From Haliotis asinina (taxonomy: Eukaryota; Mollusca; Gastropoda; Lepetellida; Haliotidae), in contig NC_090291.1 of the NCBI RefSeq assembly GCF_037392515.1, forward strand, positions 19,446,001-19,510,000: a stretch of DNA of 64,000 bases, read 5' to 3'. Shown here piece by piece: positions 1 to 13,432 of the stretch. The notes below the pieces were generated by a model. It saw only the letters and a list, made by a program, of their open reading frames with translations. It did no database searches and was not told the DNA's origin. The position numbers and the translations under genes are program-made. Each line of letters starts with the position of its first letter. The stretch's first letter is position 1.

Positions 1-670
1 AGATGCAGTAAAGGTTTTGAGGTTTTAAATGGACATTTTGTGGTGGTGTTATTGTAACTGATATGGCTATATATGTTCAGTCGTAAAACATATTCGTCTC
101 AAAAGCTGGACCGTGTCCTGCAGAGGAACGTCACAAGGAAAAGGACAGTGTCCACTTGATGATGCAAACATCATCATTCATCAGGCATCTAAATCCATTT
201 CAACGAGTTCCTTGTGGAAAGTGAATTTTATTTACTATCTATAAATAATGATTTACATACTTCTGTAAAGGCTATCTTTATGTGTGTAAATGACTTAATC
301 CCTGTGCAAATACGTTTGTTTCACAGGTTTGCGGTGAAATACAGCTGAGCGTCTGCTTCACCGAGAGAGTAAATGTCACGCCAACAGTCAGCTCTGAATG
401 AATTATGGTAATAGGGCCAAGCTGCTAATGACTTGTGTACTTCCATTGCCCTACTTCATGATTGTACGTAAATACTGGCTAGGTGGCTTCATGTTGAACT
501 GGAATAATGAATTCAAACCCAATTTAACACCTGCGTGCATTTATAACAGGTAGTGCAAACGCACTGCAGTGAAAGCATAAAATTTAAACCGGATATTGAT
601 ACCTTTGACTTTAACTCCGTTGACGATTATGTATGTATATGTCTTATGAATAAGATAAAACAATACTTAC

Positions 671-764
671 AGTTAAATTGTCCATTGGTAATAGAGGCTA
701 AATGAGCCAGTAGTATAATCAGGTATACAGTCCTGGGCAACACTGCGTCCAGGACCTTCGGCAT
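671..764 (-). CDS. Gene H, first coding exon only (signal peptide); gene continues left of window
   Basis: ATG at 764-762 opens 31 codons (MPKVLDAVLPRT..., then a hydrophobic core YLIILLAHLA and SITNGQFN) and ends in phase 1 at a strong donor (T|gtaagt, 671/670). Length, hydrophobic profile, phase-1 donor and orientation match the signal-peptide exons of genes A-F in this window. I therefore infer a further member of the same secreted trypsin-fold cluster, whose remaining exons would lie below position 1. Nothing of its mature protein is visible, so family membership rests on context. An in-frame reading continues upstream of the ATG without another Met. Confidence 0.55.
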
Positions 765-3700
765 GACGCGGATCAGGAGATTACCGATTGCTACTGGGAT
801 GCACACTTGATACAGCACAGGGATGCAGTAGCAGAAAGACAGACTGACGAACCGGCAGATAACGTAACAATCATACGCTCAGTCATATAGCACTGTTGAC
901 AAGCGTAGGTTTCTCTTCGGGTCTTTTAGGAATTAGTATCCTCTAATGTGTGAGCTAATGCATCTTTCTGTAGCTTGACCGTCGTGGGTTGAGGTAGTTC
1001 TACGGACCAAAGGGCCAGTTTGTAATCATGAGAAGACAAACAGGGTATGTGATGGTGTTGAGTTAAGAAAGGAGTTTGTGGACGACCTAACCATGTTTGT
1101 CCATGGTGTTATAGGCTCAAGGCACCTCGTCAGTGTGCAAACCACGAGCTCAATGAGAACGTCAAACAAAGTACCCTTTCACCCAGTATAAAGGGATGTT
1201 CTTTTCCAATGACTATCTAACTTTCCTTTGCTTTAATTCCGCTGCCTACGTTTGCGGTGGCAGTTACGGATAGAGAAAGAACGCTTTGATTTTGACACGT
1301 TTAATGAACCCAAGGCTGGTAAATTCGCACTTTGGCGACCAGTACCGTTTTTTTTCTATCTCGAACAAAGGCATTCCTCGTTCATGAAATCACGACACAT
1401 CTTGCGGATCTGATCTATTGTGGTGTGTTTGTGTGGAAAGATCCCCGCTTGTGATGAGTAAAGATCACTTAGCAATTGTGCCCCGTTGATTGGCTGAGAT
1501 GTTTTCCTGTGTAGTGAAAGCCATGACGTCTTACGACCAATGTGTCTTGTTATTTACAGGCTGTTCCACACCCATGTTGTTAACAATGAAGCGGCACTAA
1601 AGGTGATTCACTAATTTCCGTCCTGGTAACATGAATGCGTATTGTGTTATCCAAAGAATAGACGAAACAATGCATGGTCTCAAGAAAATTTGGTAAGTTA
1701 CTAGGAAAACAGCTTAAACGGACAGAGAGACAGACAAATTGATTCAGTAAAAAAGTCACAGGCTCATAACACACATCGCAGTACCAATATATCATTCCGC
1801 ATGCATTATGTTTAAAGGGTGAATATTTGGTGAATAGTTTAGATAGACTGAGTCCAAGTTTATGATGCATCTTTGTCCGTAGATTCCATCACTTGTATGA
1901 AGTTAGTTGTTATCGGATAGTCTCTAGAGCGAGCTGTAGACATTTTCTTCTTAGAAAAAGTAAAAAAAAACTTAATTTTCCCGAAACAGTGACATAAAAA
2001 CTACATTGTTGTGCATAAAAATGAAAATGCCTTCTGTGTCTGTGAGAATTGTCTCTTATTCAAGCATTTTTTTATAACAGAAGAGTTGAAAATATGATCA
2101 ATAATCCGTTGGCTCTCACACGGAAATCTATACATCAACAATTTCCGTGACTAATGTCATAGTACATAAAGAATAAAACTGTGTCAATGTAGCGTTCTTT
2201 GTCTTCTTCAGTGATCATCACGTCAGTGGGTGTAGGTTCATGATGCAGTTGAACTTTTTGATTCTCAAGGTTACACACACATTTTGTATTTTAGGGATAT
2301 CTCAAATAAAACTGAAAAGGAATGTTAATATCCACTTTAGTCAACTTTTCATTGTCCTATTCTGATAATGTGGACTTTGTTTTAAAAAATTAATGTAATT
2401 AATTTGTACCGGTATGTTAGGGATGTTTCACTAATATATACTAAAGTAAGTATTTACTCCTAGCAGACAAATGAATGTATTGTTTAGTCAAGGATTCAGC
2501 ATTATTCGGTCTGTTTCAATAACAACTGACCTCAAACAACTGACTGCACAAAAACCAAGCAGCGTCGTTAAAGAATTGCATAACTATCACCTGAAAACAT
2601 CCCTAATACATTGTTAATTTACGGTGCTAATTGTATTAGTTTAGATGACAGAGATTTAGACTTGGCCTCCAAAACATTACACTGGCTTTTACACGTCTTA
2701 TCCTATGCTTTCTGGTACTGATCCTACAATTCAAAGTTTAAAATTAATCCGTTGCTTGTGATATTGTATTGCGTAATTATTTATTGTTTTATTTTTTTCT
2801 TACGAAGTCAACTTACAGTGATTAGTTCACTACATCAGACATGTCCTTGAATTTTGAAACTTCAATATATTCTCGAGTTGTAATTATGTAAATGATATCA
2901 AACATCGCTTTACTTTGTGAAATGGTAGGATGTTTATTTGTTAATCATAATTTGAAAATATTGTATTTTGTGATAATTATGATGCTACAGAGCATACCAT
3001 TTCTCTTCACAGAATATCCAAATAATAGATTTTTCTTATCAAAGTGAATTTACGTTGAATTTACACAATAACATTGTTACAGATCTCACATTAATAGAAT
3101 AGGTGGTTTCAACACTTATTTTACAGAAAGTACAAGCAGAGTTTGGTTTCAATCACTTTCATTCTTGACAGCATTTCAAGGTGTTATATATATAAAGAAA
3201 GTGATGAGAAATACCGAGCGTACAGTTATGGATATGTAACAAGTGGTTTCCGAAATAATAACACGACACTGATCTTCTATATGTTTCTACATCTTCAGGG
3301 AGAAGTGATTACAGATTGTTATGACGTCACGTGTGTCTTGACGTCACAATACAACTGTATGCAAATGTTGTGGCGTGGCGTTGCCGTGACGTCACATTGG
3401 CGGCTTTAACATTGACAGTAATACAGTCGGAGCGTAAAACAGGTATAATTCCAATACACTGATTTAACGATGGACACAATTCTTTAATGAAAAATGTTCT
3501 TTAGTTTAAAATATAATAGCGTAATATATTGCGTTACTGATTTAACAATGACACAATTCTTTAATGAAAAAGTTTTCTTTAGCTTTACGCAGCATGGCAT
3601 TAGCAGTATTCATCTTGTACAAAGGGAATATTTTAAATTTTATTTCCTTTAACGCTGCGCATTTGTCGATGTGAGCGCTTAAGGGAATGCACCTGGTTTG

Positions 3701-3980
3701 GGGGGTCCGTAATCTGCTGTATGTGGACGCGCATTCTGTCCCTCAAGCACTCCGTTTGTCCAAACAAACATACGAATATGTACATTCGTTTATTTCTTAA
3801 TCCCATCTATTTCTGTATTAGGTGTTATCATGTTGAATTTCATTCCAGTTGTCTGGAGTGTATCATAATATATCCTGCATATTCTGCTCAGGTTTACCAG
3901 ATTATATTGCGGAATGCTTCCGGTGTGCATGGAAGAGTGTGGCAAAGACTGTTGACAATGCCATCATCCATGTGGTAAAT
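765..3980. other. Non-coding intergenic stretch
   Basis: AT-rich sequence between the start of gene H and the first minisatellite. I see no exon with paired splice sites and no recognisable element. Short open frames here (for example minus-strand 1580-1870 and plus-strand 3143-3409) have no recognisable motif. Confidence 0.5.
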
Positions 3981-3984
3981 GACA

Positions 3985-4430
3985 CTACAGGTGACTGTTC
4001 CATGATTCGTATTGTCGACACAGTGTGTAGCTATTGTATGATCAATATTGCACACGATGTTTTAAGTGATTATTCCATGATCCATAGTTCCAAACGATAC
4101 TTCGGGTGACTATTCCATTATCTGTATTACAGCTTACACTGCAAGTGGCTATTCCATTATGTGTATTACCTTGTTACATTGCAGGTGACTATTGCATTAT
4201 GTGTGTATTACAGGTTACATATTGCTAGTGATTATTCTATTATCTGGGTTACAGGCTACACTGCAGGTGATTGCTCCAATGTCTGTATTACTGGCTACAT
4301 TGCAGGTGACTATTCCATTATCTGTATTACAGCTTTTCACTGCAGGTGACTATTCTATTGTCGAATTACAGGTTACACTGCTGGTGACTATTCTCTTATC
4401 TATAGCACAAGCCAGATTGTGGCTTATAAG
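3985..4430. repeat. Degenerate ~39-bp minisatellite
   Basis: About ten diverged tandem units built around GGTGACTATTCCATTATCTG, then TATTACAGG and CTACACTGCA. The best-kept units lie at 4110-4400. The period is near 39 bp, so two forward frames stay open for stretches. I see this as repeat, not coding. Confidence 0.75.
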
Positions 4431-4685
4431 ATCAGTTAAATCTGTCCGAAATCAAAAACAGTAAATCATTCAGAATGGAAAGTGATCATCATTTGAAATA
4501 TTGTCTGTGCAATTATATACTACCCACATAAAGAAACATTGACAAAATATTATCTCAGCTGTTAAGTACGAAAACAATGCCAAAGGTACATATGAACTTT
4601 AATGGAGGGATCATGAGACCGTAACAAGTCGTCAGTCACAATGACGTCACGTGTCCACAAGCGGGACAGTGGTCAAACGACCATG

Positions 4686-5736
4686 TCATAAGCTCAGTAA
4701 CGCGTATGTCCACCATTGAAAGCAGTATTGCATCGACGACGCATACAGCCTATGCAAGGAAGGATTGTGGGATGTCATGTCTGATTCTCTCAAGTAAAGG
4801 TCAAGCACGTTATCTGGTGGATGAGGAAGACGGCGTAGACGTCGATCCATCTCGTCCCAAACATGCTCTGTCGGGTTAGAGAGATCCGGTGAATTTGCAG
4901 GCCAAGGCAACAAGCCAACGTCGTGGTGTTGCAAGAAATCCATAGCAACCCTTGCCATATGAGGGCGGGCATTGCTCTGTTGGAATGTTAAACCATGACG
5001 TTGCAGGAAAGGATTTGCCACAAGTCGAAGTATCTGATCCCCGTTGCCCACACCTGTTAAGATGCCTTGAACAATCAACAAAGGAGTTCTCTGTCGTGCT
5101 GCTATTCCACCCCAAATCATCACGGAACCACTATCCAAGACGATTCCTATCCAAGACACAAGCCTGTGCATAACGTTCTCCCACGCGTCTACAGGCACGT
5201 TGGCGTCCATCATTGTGGGACATGTTAAACCTAGACTCATCTGTTAAAAACAGCATTTCTCCAACAAATAAAAGAGGTCTGTGAACATGATTTCGGCACC
5301 ACGTTCGACGAGCTTGTCGATGGCATTGTGTCAGGATGAGTCGTATGACGGGACGTCATTGCCTGGTCCAGTAATGACGTAAAAGTTGTCGAACTGTTTT
5401 GGGGTGAATACGGCGAAGTCGTGGGATGGTCCGGGCAGTCACCACTGCAGTCAGAAACCTGTGGCGAAGATGGATCACCCTTATCCATCTGTCCTGCCTT
5501 GGCGTTGTTACACGTGAACGTCCAGAACGTGGCCGATCGATGACGTCATTTGTGTTCTGGTAGCGTCTCACCAGTGTAGAAATGTGCAGCCACTTGTCTT
5601 TAACACAGTAGCCCACGGCCTCATGACTGTGTGCAGACGTCAGCCTTGACATGCTATGCGTTTCATAGCCATTCAATTTTTTTAACGATCGCAAGGGCAT
5701 GGCTGAGCTTTCAAAAGTGACAGTATCGTGTGGCAT
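4686..5736 (-). mobile_element. Tc1/mariner-type DNA transposon, decayed transposase
   Basis: The minus strand carries an N-terminal helix-turn-helix-like part (5736-5356, with ...RPRSGRSRVTTPRQDR...) and a catalytic part (about 5250-4700). The catalytic part has LTDESRFN (first Asp), QQSNARPHMA where the family has QQDNARPH (second catalytic Asp is Ser here), and SPDLSNPTEHVWDEM (Glu region). The reading moves between frames at least twice, so it cannot encode a working transposase. I could not find convincing terminal inverted repeats at 4500-4680 or 5740-5860. It is an old copy in the spacer between genes H and A. Confidence 0.85.
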
Positions 5737-6182
5737 TCATTTGCTCTGTTTCTCTTTCCCGGAATACACGAGCATCAAAGTATTGCACGTCTCAAGGACA
5801 AAACCACTTACGTCACGGAACGTGGCACGTACATACATGTTGGATACATTTCACTAACCTCTAAAGTTTAAATCCTTATGTGTCTACAGAGGCTTGATAA
5901 ATTTAGATTTCAAATTTTTGTATGCACACTTTCCTTATTTGCCAAGTATACTTTCATAGGTTTTTTCATATCATCGAAGGGGGAAATACGAAGAAAATCT
6001 GTCTTTTGTTTTGAAAGCAAACAGTTGTATCTTTTTATCTACTGACAGTAGCTCTATATTTGTTCCTGCAAACCGATATATAGTATAAAGACAATACATT
6101 CACACCATATCTATAACTATGCTATTTGGCCATTTAATCAATACTATTACAAAGTGTCTTTATGAAACGTTATTCTGTTTCG

Positions 6183-6448
6183 TCACACCCACACCCACAC
6201 CCACACCCACACCCACACCCACACCCACACACCCACACCCACACCCACACCCACACCCACACCCACACCCACACCCACACACCCACACACCCACACACCC
6301 ACACCCACACCCACACCCACACCCACACCCACACCCACACCCACACCCACACACTCACACACCCACACACCCACACCCACACACCCACACCCACACACTC
6401 ACCCACACCCACACCCACACCCACACCCACACCCACACCCACACACCC

Positions 6449-6480
<32 letters not shown>

Positions 6481-6746
6481 CCACACACACACACTCACAC
6501 ACCCACACCCACACCCACACCCACACCCACACCCACACACCCACACCCACACCCACACCCACACCCACACCCACACCCACACCCACCCACACACACACCC
6601 ACACACCCACACACCCACACCCCCACACACCCACACACCCACACCCCCACACACCCACACCCACACCCACACCCACACCCACACCCACACCCACACCCAC
6701 ACCCACACCCACACCCACACCCACACCCACACCCACACCCACACCC
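6183..6746. repeat. (ACACCC)n microsatellite, ~560 bp
   Basis: Nearly pure C2-3ACA repeats, mostly CCCACA hexamers with short (CA)n and CCCCACACA interruptions. Long His/Thr/Pro or Gly/Cys/Val frames through it are composition artefacts. Non-repeat flanks start at 6182 and 6747. Confidence 0.97.
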
Positions 6747-6859
6747 TGCACTACTTATAACACCCACCAATATGAATGAAAACGTTATGTTTAGTGTATA
6801 ACAGTATGCCTGTCCTATGATGTCGGTGTGCAAACAATCCAGTCTAGACCAGAAATGTT

Positions 6860-7060
6860 TTTATTTGCTTGTTGTTTAACGCCTCTCTCAGTAGCTATAT
6901 GTCTGCTGTCTCCAGTTAATCGAGACTGCACAAGACAATCCAGTTACTAAAACCATGACCATCAAACTATACAAACATGATGCGCTGTCATGTGTCTACC
7001 TAGCTAGTCTGCAGATCTGACCACAAGGTCCAGGTTTGGGTTGCTGAAGACAAATTTCAA
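6860..7060 (-). mobile_element. Decayed SINE-B copy
   Basis: Weak match to the second interspersed family of this window (see 42172-42424): GACAATCCAGT, then CATGAC, CTGTCATGTGTC and TTGGGTTGCTGAAG occur in the right order and spacing. It is old and heavily diverged. Confidence 0.5.
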
Positions 7061-9540
7061 TGGTTTTATCAGAAAAATAAACATTATGTTGGAAAGCGCG
7101 CGTTATAATCTTCAAATCAGCATTAATTACTGGCATTATCGCCGTCATCGCAAAAGCGTTGGTGAACCAGACTGTCCAGTGACCCGACAGGGTATGCTCT
7201 GTTTGTTCTTAAACTGAAAGAAACAGAACCACGCATAAATTTTTAATTACCACTGCGTACAGGTGCAATCATTCTTCTTGCTTGTAAAGATCAACGTTTG
7301 AGGTCTTTTCACAGCACAGCGGGGCGTTGTTGTGTTTTCTTATGTTTGCCCAACATGTCCTTTATAGTCATACCGCATATTGTTTTCTCAGCAAACTTCT
7401 GATGACATTTGCTTTCATTTTGGCCACATTGTTCTTAACCTTTGAAGATGTGACTGTGTCTTAGGCTAATGCGAGTGATAAATGTCCCGTAGACCAAAGA
7501 AAACATGACTCTGCTGGCGCGCTCCCAGTGAAAGTAGAAGTTGAAAACTCACATTTTAAGACATAATTATACTTAATGATATTGTAAAATTGCAAATCTT
7601 TTCAGTTTTTCAAATAACACGTGACATGAATACACACTCCAATAATTCAATGAATTCAAAGAAATACCATCTTTCAATATATGGCTGATTATGGTTCATC
7701 GTTCAGACAGGGGTTCCAGGTACATTTGCTTCACAAAGCATTAGTCAGTTTGATCAAGTTGTAGAATCCAGTTCAAATGAGAGTTGTGGACCTAAGGTAT
7801 GCGTGTAAATTGATAGCAAAGAATTGTGATACTTGCATATATTTAATTGAAAGTGATATATTATAAAACGGACAGTGTTCTTTTTGCACTTATTCTACAT
7901 GATCTGACAAAGTATTTTGTTGACATACGTATTACTGCGTCATTTTAAAGCAACTGAACAACTGAACAACTGAACTTCTGAACTTCGAGCATAACGTGGT
8001 CTGCATTAACTAAGTGATTGGTAAATCTCATTTTCAGACGTTTCAAACTTCAAACATTTCCTTCATCTCAAATAGCCTTCCAAAGAACATGAGCGAACTT
8101 CGTGGACAATCCAGATGATTATAAGGTGCTTCTGAAGGTGTCACAAGCAACGAGTCGACAACACACGACACCATTCTGGCACGACGTGTACGTGGGACAG
8201 ACCTAGGCGTTGGGTACGTTAGAGTCACGTATATGTATTTGTCTTTCTGTTAGGTTTCAAGTCGTGTGTTTGACAGGTGCATACACTCTACACACGTATG
8301 TGTGGACAGTTGCTTATAATCTTTTCACAATATGTATTAACAAGACACATTAGATAATTTTCCACCCTCTGTATGAGTACAATCTTTAATCACTTTTGTT
8401 ACAGGATTTCTTTAGGATGCCCATCCCAAGATGTAAATGTCGTGTGTGATGTTTGTGTAACCGTTTTTTCGCAGCTGTGGGTAAATATTTCAAGCTAGAA
8501 GGAAGTAGTTTACTATCAGTGGTGTCTGCATTGTGTACGCGTATCGTTAGGGAATATGTCGAAACATGTTTACATTGCCACTTTCCTCGAATTAAAATGA
8601 AAAGTTTTTCCGGACCTCAAGCTCGTCAGTCCCTAAAACCTGTTTCCCCGACACACCTCGTGAGTTGTTACAAATATGAACATACAGTTGATCATTTATA
8701 TGTACCGCTTATACGGACATTTGTTAATGTGTTCAACGTCCCTGAATATCGTTACGTTGCGTATATGCAAGTATTGACATTTGACGTAAAGGCCATTTGG
8801 CAAAGGCCATAGTAACGTGTTATCGCCCATCAGCAGGTATATATGCTGTACATTCTCTGTTTTCAGATGTGTATTCAGATGTTAAGGACGTACACACAAT
8901 ACCAACTGTGATATTTCAGTGCGCGAGTGGCTTACAATTTGTAGTCACATAGGCAATATTCTAGTCACATCGTGACTAAACACATAGTATCTTAACAATC
9001 GATAAAATTTGTATAAAGGTCTGTCGACAAAGGATAGTAAAACAACTAGAATATCACAATTCGCTATATGAAAACCAGCATTTAACTATGCTATGACTAC
9101 TTTAATTCTATGACTACTTTAGAAAATATAATGATCTAAAAACGAGCTGTTGATGACAAACGACAGAAGACTGATCACCATTCAAGGGACGTAACTTATT
9201 TAATTTAGTCAAACGCTGAAATTAAGAAAATGAATATCATAAAAACGTCAATAAAATCATTATGCTTAAAGGCATAATTCAGAGGAAGCATTCTCCATAA
9301 TCCAAAACAAACGTTCTATGTTAAAATGAAAATCCTATCATTAAACAGAGACCTTGGCACGAATCAAACTGTATAATTAGTTTTTTATGAGTCACATCAA
9401 AACAAAACTGGCCAGATATTAGCTGGGCGTCGTTATATAGTGAGCATGTACACATGTACTTACAGTCTAGAAACAATATTCATTACCGTTGCTGACAAAA
9501 TTAACACCATTAACATAAAACTAAACAACGACAAAGAAGG
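7061..9540. other. Non-coding intergenic stretch
   Basis: AT-rich spacer. The longest open frame (plus strand 8453-8812, 119 codons) has no recognisable domain, signal peptide or splice context, so I do not call it a gene. Confidence 0.5.
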
Positions 9541-9544
9541 TTCG

Positions 9545-9808
9545 ACGTGACAATGAGAGTGAGTATAGTTTTACACCTCATTTAGAAATTATTCAAGTAA
9601 TAACGGTCAAAGAAAGAAGAAATGATCTTCACAATTTTACCAATGTGATTAATCGAACCCGGATCTTCAGTGTGACGTGTGGACGCTTTAAACATGAGGC
9701 TATCCCATCGCCCCTTGCTGATCTTCACACATTTTACTCATGTGAGGAATCGAACCCGGACCTTGTCGTGCGGACGCTATAAACACGAGGCTACCCGTTC
9801 GGACCTTG
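9545..9808 (-). mobile_element. SINE-A copy with duplicated tRNA-like head
   Basis: Tail motif AGTGAGTATAGTTTTACACC at 9559, then two successive tRNA-like heads. Each reads (reverse strand) GGTTCGATT as a B-box and a TAGCCTCGTG-like A-box; the heads are near 9620-9710 and 9718-9800. Other copies in the window have only one head. Confidence 0.65.
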
Positions 9809-10554
9809 TTTGACTCGAAATGGCTGATTTCAGTGGTTAAGTCAGGGATTGGCACTGAACCTTCAAAATGATAACAGCAAGGCATATAACCATATAATTA
9901 AGATTGTGTTCAACTGTTCTGAAAATGAGACGAAGATAAATGTGTGACGCAAAATGTATGTTTTGCCTTTACCCCAGACAGGAAACGGTCATAACTGAGT
10001 ATGTCCGTAAATGTGTGTGTCTGATTATCATCGGTATAATTGTATGCAAAACCATTGCGTGTGTGTGTGCGTTTGCATGTACACTCTCCTTTCTTGTGAT
10101 GTCAACGCTCGCAACTCAGTTCAGTAAGCTCGTGTCAGAAACAAGGACGTTAGTTGTACTGGTCAGCGTGATCGTGAAAGATGACCTCAATGGACCTCGG
10201 TGCAGTAGTATTTGCTTAACCTGGACCTACCGGTCACTCGCACCTTGACACTAATTGGTCACCGCTGCCCCTTCATCGTTCTGGGGGCACATGTACTCCA
10301 GTCATCGATGTAGAGTTGCGTCACGTGTCTTGCCAGAACGTGGCATTTTTTAATCAAATGGGATTCGACCTGGTTTTGTTCCGGTGATTGTAAGCATCGT
10401 GTTCTTGCTTGCATGTTTCTGCGAACCGGTTATCTTCACATAAACGCGACAAAACCCTTTTCAAACCCACAAGAAATCTGTGCTAAATCTAGAGTCGATT
10501 TTACAATTCCAAATTCAGTATATATGTATATTATGGTTTGTTTAGTTTTTTGGT

Positions 10555-10720
10555 TTTTGTTGTTTTGTTTTGTTTTGTTTTGTTTTGTTTTGTTTTGTTT
10601 TGTTTTGTTTTTGATTTTGTTTTGTTTTGGTTTTGTGTTGGGTTTTTTTGTGGGTTTTTTTTGGGGCTCGAGGGGGGGGGGGGGTTTGGTTTGTTTGAAT
10701 GTTTGCTTGTTTGTTTTGCA
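10555..10720. repeat. (TTTTG)n tract with G-rich end
   Basis: About nine perfect TTTTG pentamers (10560-10610) fade into T/G-rich sequence, a run of G (10673-10684) and TTTG repeats. It is followed by a scrap of SINE-B tail (GCACTCAGCAATATT near 10719). Confidence 0.9.
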
Positions 10721-11129
10721 CTCAGCAATATTACAACTGACGACTGTCTTTAAATAATCTAGTGGCCGACATCATGAGATACCATGACAGAGCAAGTCCG
10801 GCTTCTCCGTCTATAGTAGACTGTCAATAGTTAGCGATATTTATAAATTTTATAATTATTGATAATGATGTATTTATTTACTGTCACACTGATAAAATAT
10901 CAGCCATACAAATACCAATTTACCTAACTTATTTTGTCCTATATATGTAACTAAAATATTGTCCATGTCCATGTAATAACCAACTCACTAACTCAGTGAC
11001 AAATATAGATTGTCATTTTACATTTTAAATCAACGTGTTACCTATTAAACTACACGAAACCATTGTTCATGGAGTCACTCGGCTTGTACACATGAATAAT
11101 GATAATAAATCACTTGCGTTGAAAAGGAG

Positions 11130-11298
11130 ACAGTGAGTGAATGAGTTTAGTTTTATGCCGCTTTTAGAAATATTCCAACTATGACACGACGAGGGACACT
11201 AGAAATGGACTTTACACACTGTAACCAGGTGGGGAATCGAACCCAGGTCTTCGGCGTGACAAGCGAGCGTTTTAACCAGAAGGCTTCCCCATCGCACA
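11130..11298 (-). mobile_element. SINE-A copy (tRNA-derived SINE)
   Basis: Tail GAGTTTAGTTTTATGCCGC, body with AAATATTCCAAC, then GGGGAATCGAACCCAGGTC and TCGGCGTGACAAGCGAGCG. The reverse strand gives a B-box GGTTCGATTCC and a degenerate A-box near 11280. A tRNA head plus a conserved tail is SINE-like. Confidence 0.8.
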
Positions 11299-12600
11299 GA
11301 AAAGGAGTTTGAGGAATTCAAAGATTTATGAAACAGCAGTATACCCGTTGACCAGTAAACGATGTTCATTTACGTCTGGAAGTGTATAATATCAGTTTGT
11401 CAGTAAGCATTTGCATTCACGTAGACCCCCACACTATTTTTCACCTTATGAAATCTGTTTGTGTGACTTCTGTAGAGTTGTTATTTTGGACTGTCCCCGA
11501 CAATGTTTGTTTCACTGGATAATATAACGCTCCTCTGTGTTTTAAGAAAATATTGTCTTTATCCAACTTTACCGCAACAGAAATCGCGAAACTCTCGTAA
11601 ATTACATTTTACCATCTTACCCCTTTCAGTGAATAAGTACTAGTTGCAGTTAAATTACGCATGTCTTGAACATCAAAGCTGTGTATCAGCTCATCTGAAC
11701 AAATGTTGGTTTACCATGTACATGACAACACACTTAACAAATACAGGTTAAGTAAACACTTCACAGGTGTATTTTTCCGTAAACGCACACAAAGGTTTGT
11801 CTTTTCAACAAACAATCATTCCCGAATTTGACTCCGCCCACATCACGTGTGGTATTTGTTTTCCTTTGATTGGTCAAGTGAAAATTGAAGGGACGATACG
11901 CGTTTCTGAAATGACTTAAGTTCAGAACCATATATGGCAATCCTGTTTCTTCACTGACGTCATTATAAGTCATTGTAACGCGTTTCATGAAAGCACAGGT
12001 AACCCGTTTGTTTGGCATTTCATCCTATTGGGCAGCACGGAAATGACTGACAGGCGTCACGTGACGTCATGGTGTTGGTTGTTTATTCGACATTCTCTGG
12101 TTTCGTGCTGCGATGAATGCATTCTGTTTACGTTGGGGAAAGAGCCTGTTAACAATGTGCTTTTATGCAAGGATTTACTTTAAGCATTTCAACCCACACT
12201 GACGTCAAGCTGTAAGTTTCTCTACGTGCAGAAATGTTACAGTGGGAGCTATGTGATATACATGGATCGTCATTTCTGGTGTATAAGTGTCATTAACGTA
12301 TGTAAAATTCCCACTTCTAAATTATTTGGATAGGCTTCGTTGAATATATTCGTCTTTTTTGTTTTACTTAACTGTCATTTTCAACTTAATTCTCGCACTC
12401 ACGAAGAGAAGATTTGCATAATTATTTGGTATCTTAAATTGATGTCATATTTGGATTTGTGTTTAAAGATTCTGTAAAACTCTCTGTACAGTTGTATGAT
12501 AAGAGGGATTGCATACAATTTCCAAACATGAACTCTCTGTCTGTATTGAGTAAAATTTTTAAACCTCCAATCAAGTTCACCATTTTAGGTACAGTCGGGC

Positions 12601-12858
12601 AAACTAGGACTATTTCAAAGACCCTCATGCACCTGTTAATCAAACTAGGACTATTTCAAAGACCCTCATACACCTGTTAATCAAACTAGGACTATTTCAG
12701 AGACCCTCATACACCTGTTAATCAAACTAGGACTATTTCAAAGACCCTCATACACCTGTTAATCAAACTAGGACTATTTCAAAGACCCTCATACACCTGT
12801 TAATCAAACTAGGACTATTTCAAAGACCCTCATACACCTGTTAATCAAACTAGGAGTA
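12601..12858. repeat. 41-bp minisatellite, ~6.3 copies
   Basis: The unit starts AAACTAGGACTATTTCAAAG and ends CACCTGTTAATC. It recurs at 12601, 12642, 12683, 12724, 12765, 12806 and 12847 (partial) with almost no divergence, so expansion is recent. Confidence 0.95.
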
Positions 12859-13136
12859 TTGTCCGGGTTACAATTACTGAAGAAGTAAATCTTTCACACT
12901 GTTTTAGTAATATAACATATATGAAAATTACATTCCCAAACTGACCACATCAGTCAGGAATCTGATAATTACGTCCGGTACAGTTCCCAATTTTGACGCG
13001 TGCTGTATGTTTTTTTCAAGCAAAAACACTTCAGTTGGCTCTCTGAATTGGTCATTCACTTGTGCCACATGTTTGGCAGAGTAGGTCACGCGTTATGAGA
13101 ATAGTATGTCCTTTTGCATTTCAAAACTAATTTTCT

Positions 13137-13432
13137 TCAGTATTTTACACATAGAGATGCCTCAACACATGCTATATCAGTGATCTGCTTCCCACAAACA
13201 GTAAAACAAACATCATACTGTAGCGTGTCTAGTTGATCGTTGAGGACACACTGTACTGTTCTTACTTGTGAAAGCCGTGAACACAGATATGATGCTGACG
13301 AACCTGGAGGCATAAACTGGACGAACTTGGGACTCAAACACGATCCTATCACGCCTAAGGGGCGTAACTTCAAAATAGTTGCGACACGTAATGGACCTCC
13401 CGTCATTATATATTTTGGCTTGTAAGGGAGTG
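13137..13432 (-). pseudogene. Possible displaced or decayed terminal trypsin exon (gene A alternative 3' exon)
   Basis: After an acceptor-like TTACAAG (ending about 13421), a phase-0 reading begins PKYIMTGGPLRVA and continues LKLRPLGVIGSCLSPKF. This resembles the last S1 exon (GDSGGPL...IGVVS...C..P), with Asp194 as Met and Ser195 as Thr. A neighbouring frame gives RPVYASRF, like the PGVYTRV motif. Phase 0 is what gene A needs after its exon at 15895-16049. The reading runs longer than the usual ~49 residues and conservation is poor. It may be the real but degenerate last exon of gene A, a relic exon, or chance. Confidence 0.3.

Noticed and set aside
6119-6833. Several long open frames (His/Thr/Pro, Gly/Cys/Val) on both strands
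   Set aside because: They are translations of the (ACACCC)n microsatellite in all frames; no start context or non-repeat sequence supports a gene.
8453-8812. Plus-strand 119-codon frame
   Set aside because: No recognisable motif, and no similarity to the cluster.
12601-12858. Possible CRISPR-like array
   Set aside because: Units are contiguous 41-bp copies with no unique spacers, in a eukaryotic genome.
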